DNA of 64,000 nt from Mesorhizobium tamadayense (GTDB taxonomy: Bacteria; Pseudomonadota; Alphaproteobacteria; Rhizobiales; Rhizobiaceae), in contig NZ_RQXT01000025.1 of the NCBI RefSeq assembly GCF_003863365.1, forward strand, positions 1 to 64,000, written 5' to 3'. Positions 50,801 through 56,509 of the stretch are shown piece by piece; positions within the stretch are counted from its first letter, which is position 1; every line of letters starts with the position of its first letter. The notes below the pieces were generated by a model that was not told where the DNA came from, ran no database searches, and worked only from the letters and a program-made list of their open reading frames with translations. The position numbers were made by a program, and so were the translations under genes.

Positions 50801-50956
50801 GGGGGGCAATCCAGAGCAATCGTGCGCTTCACGGCAAAACGCGACGGTTACGAGTCCATGCAGGGCTACGAGCTGCTCGTGAAGGTCAACAATTTGACGG
50901 CCGACAGTACCGGTGTGACGGCCGACACCACCCTCCACACGGCGGATGAAACCTGA
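47834..50956 (+). CDS. Tail hub/host-specificity protein with inserted von Willebrand A domain
   Basis: 1040 residues from the ATG at 47834. A hydrophobic start (FWNILLAVLSFAAQLIF) is followed by the hub core (IPVFFGTNDDQSP, YKYSLGMQLSVCHGVPDYLMRI, then DMNAAHIIRECLTDPVWGLGWHDDD). Between them, at about 224-415, lies a vWA domain with the MIDAS set Asp234-x-Ser236-x-Ser238, Thr309 and Asp338. The rest is beta-rich. Third codon positions in the insert are less GC-biased, so it may have been acquired separately. The hub closes the tube and contacts the receptor. Confidence 0.8.
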   Translation: MFWNILLAVLSFAAQLIFAPKPQNAKPKSLEDFNAPTAEEGRSIPVFFGTNDDQSPNSTWHGDLKKDAIKGARRYGFFGPRQVIGYKYSLGMQLSVCHGVPDYLMRITIGGKLAWKGKSAGGRITINKSKLFGGDQSEGGIKGDIDVCMGAPDQPRNDYLAAKLSPKISAFRGVFSVVLRQVYLGTSNYIKPWEFRVQRILKKSDGSEQWYPEKAAIPAEATSLDNLAVYLAIDISQSCDGLRNFEMRNAVHDNIQVMRDGLDDGRKYDVCYVAFAGTVISSRTYHNVTADQLDGLDEWIDGLSTGGNTNYQAALSMAVAFFEGADPKKTPTCILSGDNVNSTIGGPDEDINSGIAEAVAIAAELTEMGVPVYCYRCFGATSLVYALEDIDTTPDDNLGGPRPGGGEQVTWYVDGSRAFETAMTPGALIRYYDMNAAHIIRECLTDPVWGLGWHDDDIDDTSFRCAADTWFDEGFGLSLKWYREEEIETFVSTTVLPCVDAYLYGSRSTGKFVLKPVRDDYDIDLIPILTEDDIIEFTEIKRRQPSEAVSSVIVKYNNREKRKVGAHRVTNIAQAMQQRATKVQPPATRDYQGINVAALAIRVGQRDVVALGSGLISGRIVANRKASVLNPGDPFRMVSARHGLSGEVMRVTNQRLGDGRSNKIGLGILQDVFKLPAAALTDDGTSGGGWEPPSNAPLPVSPRMVAEMPYRELRQMMGEADLAATLTGNPNAGVLQIAGASPTPDAANALIEVDAGAGYAEAGTPLDFAPGAFLSGALAIDATEIAVSGAIDLDVAELGTLAIIIGPTPQTSEIVRIDDIDGSTLTIARGFLDTVPQEHADGAAIVFFDDISNTDFEIYTAGDSVSVKLLTVTGVDTLDPAAAPADTVEFASRAIRPLRPANVQVEGTGFLAPGDYIDATANGHSYVATTWSERNRLTEMTPLEWLDATVSAEDGATTTIAVLHELTRAVLSTTDGLTGTSYNLPKAAFGGQSRAIVRFTAKRDGYESMQGYELLVKVNNLTADSTGVTADTTLHTADET

Positions 50957-52023
50957 TGGCACAGCAAACGATCAATATCGGCGCGGCACCTGACGACGGC
51001 ACCGGCGATCCCGTCCGCGACGCTTTCGACAAGGCGAACCAGAATTTCACCGAACTCTATGGCGCCGTCGCGGCGCTCCCGGAGCAAATCCGCGACGTCA
51101 TCGGGGCGGCCCTGGTCAACGGCTCGAACGTTACCATCTCGGTCAACGATGGTGCCGACACCATCACCATCGCCGCAAGCGGCGGCGGTAGCGGCCAAAA
51201 ATTCAAGGTGCGCGCGGCCACCACCGCCAACGTCACAATCGCGACCGCTCTCAACAATGGCGACACGTTGGACGGCATTACCCTCGTCACGGACGACCTG
51301 GTGCTTGTAAAGAACCAATCGTCGGCCGAGCAGAACGGCATCTACGCAGTCGGCGCCACGCCCGCCCGAGCCGCCGACTATGACACCTACGACGAACATC
51401 CGGGCTCGCTGATCATCGTCGAGGAAGGCACGACGAACGCCGACACGCTCTGGCTCTGCACCTCCAACAGCGGCGGTACCCTCGACACCACGGCGATCGC
51501 ATTCAGCCAGTTCACCAGCGGTGGCGGCGGCGGCGGCACGACGAAGCCCTTCATCGTCTTCAAGCCGATCGACAACGAGCCGCCGAGCTCCAACTTCGCC
51601 AGTCTCGACACGCGCAACGGGCATCCTGTCCTCGAATTCGACACCACGACCCAGGAGGCCGCCATTTTCAGCGGCGTGCTCCCCGTTGCTTATGCTGGCG
51701 GTGGCCTGACCGTCGAGGTCTACTTTGCGGCCGATACCGCGACCTCGGGAACGATCGGCTGGGACGCGGCGATCGAGCGCATTGATACATCGTCGCTCGA
51801 CATCGATGCCGACAGCTTTGCGTCGGCGCAGACGATCTCCGCCGCCGCTGTCCCAGGCACAAGCGGGCAAATCCTGAAATCCTCTGTCGCATTCACCAGC
51901 GGGGCGCAGATGGACAGCCTTGCGGCCGGCGAGGCGTTCCGCCTGCGCATCCGGCGCGATGTCGCCAACGACACCGCAACCGGCGATGCTCAATTGCTTC
52001 GCGTCGTGGTGCGGGAGACGTAA
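50956..52023 (+). CDS. Tail appendage protein
   Basis: 355 residues; TGATGG overlap. It begins TINIGAAPDDGTGDPVRDAFDKANQNFTELYG, a common start of tail fibre and appendage proteins, then a Gly-rich hinge (GGGGGG near 190) and a beta-rich C-terminal domain. Probably links the hub to the lectin-like fibre encoded next. Confidence 0.7.
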   Translation: MAQQTINIGAAPDDGTGDPVRDAFDKANQNFTELYGAVAALPEQIRDVIGAALVNGSNVTISVNDGADTITIAASGGGSGQKFKVRAATTANVTIATALNNGDTLDGITLVTDDLVLVKNQSSAEQNGIYAVGATPARAADYDTYDEHPGSLIIVEEGTTNADTLWLCTSNSGGTLDTTAIAFSQFTSGGGGGGTTKPFIVFKPIDNEPPSSNFASLDTRNGHPVLEFDTTTQEAAIFSGVLPVAYAGGGLTVEVYFAADTATSGTIGWDAAIERIDTSSLDIDADSFASAQTISAAAVPGTSGQILKSSVAFTSGAQMDSLAAGEAFRLRIRRDVANDTATGDAQLLRVVVRET

Positions 52024-52025
52024 GC

Positions 52026-52715
52026 ATGGCTCACTCCGGGGCAAGCTCCCACTGGTTGCGCTCGACAAACACTGTTTCCGTCGGTAGCAACGTCAATCCA
52101 TTTCTGAATGCTTATTCGATACATTGTTGGGTGCGTTCATCTGTTGCGCCAAATCAGGGTAGCGTGCGCGCAGCCATGAATATCATGGGGGATGGCTTCA
52201 CGGGCCCCAACAATCAGAACCCTGAGACCACGCTCTATTGGGATCATACGGGGGCCGGGTTTCCTAAATCAGCGGTCCAGCGTCGCGCTGATCAGAGCTA
52301 CGACAAAGCTGCTTTAACGTCGTCCCCGTCTATCGATACTTGGTATGCTTTCGGTCAGAGCTTCGACGGGAGCAACCTCAAAGTGTGGTTTGGCGGCACC
52401 AACGAAACGACGGCTGCCTCGGCGGCTTCGCAGAACAAATCCGTTTGGATGGCCGCTCTGGCGGAAAGCCTTTCGGACGGCACTATTCAAAGTCAATTTT
52501 CGAATGGCCAGATCGCTGAAGTGGCCTTCTGGACCGCAGCCCTCAACGCAGATGAATTCAACGCGCTAGCCAAGGGATTTAGACCGACCCGCATCCGTCC
52601 GGCGAGTCTCTTTGCTTACCTGCCACTGGTGCGAGCGACGATCGATCTGCGCGGCACGCCGTGGAATGAAATGAACTCTCCGACGGTGACCGATCACCCG
52701 AGGGTTTTAGGTTGA
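52026..52715 (+). CDS. LamG/concanavalin-like tail protein
   Basis: 229 residues. YSIHCWVRSSV, WYAFGQSFDGSNLKVWFGG and GQIAEVAFWTAALNADEFNALAKGF are the beta-sandwich pattern of LamG/pentraxin-like lectins. Codon use is clearly less GC-biased than in the neighbours, as in many receptor-binding genes exchanged between phages. Likely recognises a surface glycan. Confidence 0.75.
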   Translation: MAHSGASSHWLRSTNTVSVGSNVNPFLNAYSIHCWVRSSVAPNQGSVRAAMNIMGDGFTGPNNQNPETTLYWDHTGAGFPKSAVQRRADQSYDKAALTSSPSIDTWYAFGQSFDGSNLKVWFGGTNETTAASAASQNKSVWMAALAESLSDGTIQSQFSNGQIAEVAFWTAALNADEFNALAKGFRPTRIRPASLFAYLPLVRATIDLRGTPWNEMNSPTVTDHPRVLG

Positions 52716-52769
52716 AGTTTAAGTTCTAGATGGTACCTTCGGAAGCGCGTTTCGCACGGGGCGAGTGGG

Positions 52770-53795
52770 GTGAAGCACAATCCATCCTTAGATGGAATTA
52801 GGGCGCTGGCCGCGCTCGTGGTCATGGCGTTTCATTCCAAATTGCCTTTCGCCTTGGGCGGCTTCATCGGCGTCGATATCTTTTTTGTTTTGAGCGGTTT
52901 TCTGATCACCTCGCTGCTCAAGCGTGAGGCAGACCTCACGGGAAGGATATCGTTCACCCAGTTCTACATCCGCCGAGCTCTCCGGCTTTGGCCCCCGCTG
53001 CTGCTTCTATTGGCGGGTTACCTCGTTGTCGCGCCGTTGGTGTTCCCGCCAGTGGACTTCTGGCGGCAGGTCGTCCTTGCTGGGCTGTATCTGTCCGACT
53101 ATGCGAAAGCCTTCTGGGGCGATCCTGTCGCGCTCACACACACGTGGTCGCTTTCGGTCGAGGAGCATTTCTACATGCTGTGGCCTGTGGTGATCCTGCT
53201 GGTCAGCCGGCGGTGCAGTGGCGATCGACAACTCGCATTGATCTTTCTCGGACTTTTCGTGGCTGCATCGCTCTGGAGAATGACCGATCTGGTCATCTGG
53301 CAGGACTGGCAACGTACCTTTTTCCGCTTCGACACCCGGATGAGCGGACTGCTCTTGGGGGCGGCCATCGCTTATCTGCCGTGGCGCCCTAGCGGAAGGC
53401 AGGCCGATGCCATTGGGATCGTTAGTGCATGCGGCTTGGCGGCGGCGATCCTCGTCCTTCGGTTTCGCTCACCATGGCCGTTGCTCCACGGTGGGACTCT
53501 GGTCGATCTCTGTGCGGCCGGTCTCGTGCTGGCTGCTGTGCAGGAACGATCAAGGGTCGCGGCGGTTCTTGGATGCAAGCCGCTGGCCGCTCTCGGGCTG
53601 ATCTCGTATTCGATCTACCTCTGGTCGGTGCCGATCGCCGTGATCTTTAGAACGCGCTTCGATGCCTATACGTCTTTCGCAGCGACGGCGGTGATATCGA
53701 TCGCGATCGCTGCGGCATCGTGGTGGCTGATAGAACGGCCGCTGAAGGCATATCGACTTCGGATGGTCCCCAAAGCAGTCGCCGCCACGGCCTGA
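52770..53795 (+). CDS. Prophage-carried acyltransferase (family 3, OafA-like)
   Basis: 341 residues from a GTG. The acyltransferase-3 signs are SLDGIRALAALVVMAFHSKLPF with the catalytic His near 22, FIGVDIFFVLSGFLIT, RRALRLWPPL, and HTWSLSVEEHFYMLWP; about ten membrane helices. Enzymes of this type O-acetylate or otherwise acylate surface polysaccharides. As a late cargo gene at the right end it may change the receptor of the lysogen (conversion). Inner membrane. Confidence 0.85.
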   Translation: MKHNPSLDGIRALAALVVMAFHSKLPFALGGFIGVDIFFVLSGFLITSLLKREADLTGRISFTQFYIRRALRLWPPLLLLLAGYLVVAPLVFPPVDFWRQVVLAGLYLSDYAKAFWGDPVALTHTWSLSVEEHFYMLWPVVILLVSRRCSGDRQLALIFLGLFVAASLWRMTDLVIWQDWQRTFFRFDTRMSGLLLGAAIAYLPWRPSGRQADAIGIVSACGLAAAILVLRFRSPWPLLHGGTLVDLCAAGLVLAAVQERSRVAAVLGCKPLAALGLISYSIYLWSVPIAVIFRTRFDAYTSFAATAVISIAIAAASWWLIERPLKAYRLRMVPKAVAATA

Positions 53796-54111
53796 TTGAA
53801 GACCAGTTGAAACGCCCTTCAAAACGCTTCGGCTTCGTGGATTGGCGCTGGCCCATAGATGCCGTTCTCACCGCCGGCGACGGTATCATCAAGCTCGCCG
53901 GCGCAGTCAACGCGGTCGAGGGCTTTTCCGCCGACCGATGCCTGGGTGAAAACCAAATGCTGGGAGATCGGTGACTTCGAACTCGCTTGGCCTTGGCAGC
54001 CTGAACCCGCTCCCATAGCCGCTCGCGGACCCCTTTGGGCAGCGTCAGTGTCGCGGTGCCGGCGTAGCGGCCGTCCCGCGCCATTATCCCGGCCGTTTCA
54101 GCGCGCGAACT
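53796..54111. other. Right-end stretch without clear gene
   Basis: A minus-strand frame from 54084 begins MARDGRYAGTATLTLPKGVRERLWERVQAAKAKR with good codon bias for about 34 codons, then loses it; it may be a gene remnant. The plus strand has no convincing frame. No promoter was identified. Confidence 0.35.
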
Positions 54112-54160
54112 GGTGCCAAGTGAAGTTGCGCGAAGGTGCCAACCGATTTTGCGCGCTACA
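54112..54160. promoter_or_regulatory. Prophage right end with transposase-site-like repeats
   Basis: GGTGCCAAGTGAAGTTGCGC (54112-54131) is the exact complement of the left-end 20-mer, and a diverged copy (GGTGCC at 54135, TTGCGCG at 54149) reaches the terminal CTACA. Together with the left array this gives inward-pointing sites at both ends, two here against three or four at the left. Confidence 0.75.
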
Positions 54161-54165
54161 AGACC
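54161..54165. repeat. Target-site duplication AGACC, right copy
   Basis: Repeats 10677-10681 directly after the prophage CA end. Confidence 0.9.
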
Positions 54166-54366
54166 TTCGGCGATTTCGACGGCCTGTGGCGGGCCGAACT
54201 GTCGCCGTCAGCAACCGGAACGCATGTGAAGCTTACCGATCCTCAAATTCCTGGCGCCGCTGCTAAGGCCGGCCTTTGCCTGGAACCACCGCTGGACGAC
54301 GCCGCGCGGCGAAGCCGGGCTCCGGCGCTATCTCGCCGCGCAAAAGAACGACAAGGCGGCTGACTG
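54166..54366 (+). pseudogene. 3' half of the SRPBCC gene, split by the prophage and frameshifted
   Basis: The codons continue the gene cut at 10681 (FGDFDGLWRAELSPSATGTHV). After that a short loss with frame change follows; the family C-terminus ILKFLAPLLRPAFAWNHRWT and GEAGLRRYLAAQKNDK is read in another frame to the stop at 54364-54366. So the gene carries a second lesion besides the prophage, and precise excision would not restore it. Confidence 0.8.
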
Positions 54367-54370
54367 AAAC

Positions 54371-55393
54371 TCACCAATTGCGATTGAGCCAGCCGCGCGC
54401 CGGTTTTTCGACGAGGTAGTAGCTCGCCAGCGCGCAGGCGAAGACCGCGGCCAACATCGGGATCGGCGCGACGTCGTGATCATAGACGAATTTGTAGAAG
54501 GGCTGCTGCCACAGATAGAGCGAATAGGACCACAGCCCCAGCATCACCATCGGCCGCGACGACAGCAATCCGGTCAGATAGCCGCCGGCGAAGTCGAGCG
54601 CGTTGACGGCAAGCGCCAGCAGCGGCACGCCCAGCAGATAGTGCACCGGCGTCGGCACCGGATCGAGGAAAAGCAAGACCGCGCCCGCGGCGGCCGCCAG
54701 CGCCACATGCCGGTTCTTCAGGAATGCCGGCAGCCGTCCGTCCGCCTTGAGCAGGCAGATCGCGGCCGACAGCAGGATCGAGGCGATATGCACGTCGGTG
54801 CGCCAGTAGCTGGTCTCGTAGTCCATACCGAGAACCCAGTAGGAGATGGCGCCGTTGGCCATCGCCAGCAGCGACAGCGCCACAAGCAGCCGCACGACAT
54901 TCGTGCGCCCGGAAACCACCACGCTGATCAGCGCCAGGATGACATAAGAATGCTCCTCGATGGCGAGCGACCAGATATGGTCGAGCGCGCCGGCGCGGTT
55001 CACGAGAATGCCGGCGTAGTTGTAGGTGAAGGTCAGCGCCGTCACCGCCGCCTTCCATTTGAAGGCGATGAAGGTGCCGGAAAGCCCGACCATGGCGGCA
55101 ACCACGAACACCAGCAGTGCCGGATAGATACGCGAGAAACGGCGCTTGAAGAATTTCTTCAGCGGAAAGCGCTCGATGAACAGGATCTCGCCCATCAGCC
55201 GCCCGCTGAGCACGAAGAAGAACTCGACGCCGAGCACGCCGAGGTTGATGCCGGGAACCGGAAAGAAGTGGCCGATCAGCACGAGTGCGATCGACAGTCC
55301 GCGCCAGCCGTCGAGATAGGCCAGCCTTGTCCGTGCCGCTTTGTCGGCTGCGGCTCGCGGCAGGACGCCGGCCGTCGCGGAGATGTCGGTCAT
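54371..55393 (-). CDS. Host acyltransferase (family 3)
   Basis: 340 residues from the ATG at 55391-55393 with AAGGGA upstream; the longer frame from 55531 lacks a family look. RLAYLDGWRGLSIALVLIGHFFP, GVEFFFVLSGRLMGEILF, RRFSRIYPALL and DHIWSLAIEEHSYVILAL mark the family; ten or so helices. In place of the usual SGFL it has SGRL. Likely modifies a surface polysaccharide. It lies just outside the prophage, so the lysogen has two such enzymes side by side. Confidence 0.8.
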   Translation of the reverse strand: MTDISATAGVLPRAAADKAARTRLAYLDGWRGLSIALVLIGHFFPVPGINLGVLGVEFFFVLSGRLMGEILFIERFPLKKFFKRRFSRIYPALLVFVVAAMVGLSGTFIAFKWKAAVTALTFTYNYAGILVNRAGALDHIWSLAIEEHSYVILALISVVVSGRTNVVRLLVALSLLAMANGAISYWVLGMDYETSYWRTDVHIASILLSAAICLLKADGRLPAFLKNRHVALAAAAGAVLLFLDPVPTPVHYLLGVPLLALAVNALDFAGGYLTGLLSSRPMVMLGLWSYSLYLWQQPFYKFVYDHDVAPIPMLAAVFACALASYYLVEKPARGWLNRNW

Positions 55394-55545
55394 GCCCGTC
55401 CCTTCGCAACTCGAGGCCCCGGCACGGATAGCCGTGCCTGGAACCGCTTCGTTTCCCGCCGCATTTATTTTGCAGTGCGGGATAACTTTGTGCAAGTGCG
55501 AAGCTGTGTTTTGCCGATTCTTGCCGGTCAAGCCGTAGTGACTGC

Positions 55546-55571
55546 AAAAGAAAAGGGGCCGCGACGGCCCC
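55546..55571 (-). terminator. Intrinsic terminator of the cox operon
   Basis: Read on the minus strand, GGGGCC-GTCGC-GGCCCC is followed by TTTTCTTTT, a classic intrinsic terminator, 25 bp after the coxM stop. Confidence 0.8.
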
Positions 55572-55595
55572 CTCCTTCACCCAGGCTGAGAGCGT

Positions 55596-56393
55596 TCAAG
55601 CATTGGCCGCGGCCACCGCGCGCTTGGCCATCACCGCGATCAGGTTGGCTCGGTAGTCGGCCGAGGCATGGATATCGCTCATCAGGCCCTTAGCGGACAC
55701 TTTCAGGCCGTCGAGCGCCGAGGCGTCGAAATTCTTCGCCAGCGCCGCCTCGATTTCCTTGGAGCGGAAGACGCCGTCATCGCCGGCGCCGGTCACGGCT
55801 ACCCTCACCCCATCCTTGCCCTTGGTCACGAACACCCCGACGATCGCGTAGCGCGAGGCCGGGTTGCGGAATTTTTGGTAGGCCGCCTTGGCGGGCGCGG
55901 TGAAGGTCACCGCCGTGATGATCTCGCCTTCCTTCAGCGCCGTCTCGAACAGCCCCTTGAAGAATTTGTCGGCGGCGATCTCGCGCTTGTTGGTGACGAT
56001 CGTCGCTCCCAACGCCAGCAGTGCCGCAGGATAGTCGGCCGCCGGATCGTTGTTGGCGATCGAGCCGCCGATCGTGCCCTTGTAGCGCACCGCCGGATCG
56101 CCGATCAGCGATGCCATATGCGCAAGCGCCGGGCAGGCCTTCTTCAGCTTCTCGTCGGCGGAGACGTCGTAATGCGTCGTCGCAGCACCGATGGTGACCG
56201 TCTTGCCGGACACCTTGATGCCTTGCAGTTCCTTCAGCCGCGACACGTCGACCAGATCGGAAGGCGCCGCGAGCCGCGTCTTCATCGCGGGGATCAGCGT
56301 CATGCCGCCGGAGAGCAGCTTGGCATCTCCGCTCTTGAGCAGCTTGGCGGCGTCGGAGATCGAGGCGGCGCGATGGTAGTTGACTGAGTACAT
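55596..56393 (-). CDS. coxM: CoxM-like FAD-binding medium subunit
   Basis: 265 residues from the ATG at 56391-56393 with AAGGGAG upstream. FAD-binding motifs are LLSGGMTLIPAMKTRL (about 50) and GTIGGSIANNDPAADYPA (about 105). The CO dehydrogenase FAD-C domain follows. It passes electrons from the 2Fe-2S subunit to an acceptor. Third gene of coxS-coxL-coxM; a 24-bp inverted repeat lies between it and coxL. Confidence 0.85.
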   Translation of the reverse strand: MYSVNYHRAASISDAAKLLKSGDAKLLSGGMTLIPAMKTRLAAPSDLVDVSRLKELQGIKVSGKTVTIGAATTHYDVSADEKLKKACPALAHMASLIGDPAVRYKGTIGGSIANNDPAADYPAALLALGATIVTNKREIAADKFFKGLFETALKEGEIITAVTFTAPAKAAYQKFRNPASRYAIVGVFVTKGKDGVRVAVTGAGDDGVFRSKEIEAALAKNFDASALDGLKVSAKGLMSDIHASADYRANLIAVMAKRAVAAANA

Positions 56394-56419
56394 TTGTCTT
56401 TCTCCCTTCGGGGAAAAGA

Positions 56420-56499
56420 GCGAATAGGGAGTAGCGAATAGCGAATAGGGCCTATCCCTTCGCATCGCGCTTTTCCGCTATTCGCTACTCCCTATTCGC
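56420..56499. repeat. 24-bp perfect inverted repeat between coxL and coxM
   Basis: The arms 56420-56443 and 56476-56499 are exact complements, built of GAATAGC and GGGAGTAGC blocks, 32 bases apart; the spacer itself has the palindrome ATAGGGCCTAT. In the mRNA it makes a long hairpin. A related element lies between coxS and coxL. Confidence 0.85.
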
Positions 56500-56509
56500 T
56501 ATTCGCTTT

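Larger units (their letters stand above)
10682..54160. mobile_element. Complete Mu-like siphovirus-type prophage (43,479 bp)
   Basis: Both ends were placed to the base. The element begins TGTAACGCGCAAG and ends, read inward on the other strand, TGTAGCGCGCAAA; the terminal 25 bp agree at about 21 positions. AGACC flanks it and the host SRPBCC gene is cut in two. Gene order is that of Mu-like phages: repressor region, DDE transposase, MuB-like ATPase, early genes with GemA, Mor, lysis, packaging, head, long-tail genes, and cargo. No large gap or broken phage gene was seen, so it may be able to replicate; that is inference. Confidence 0.95.

Noticed and set aside
53647..54084. 145-codon minus-strand frame near the right end
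   Set aside because: Only the first 34 codons show coding bias and the rest overlaps the acyltransferase antisense; kept as a possible remnant in the gap note.
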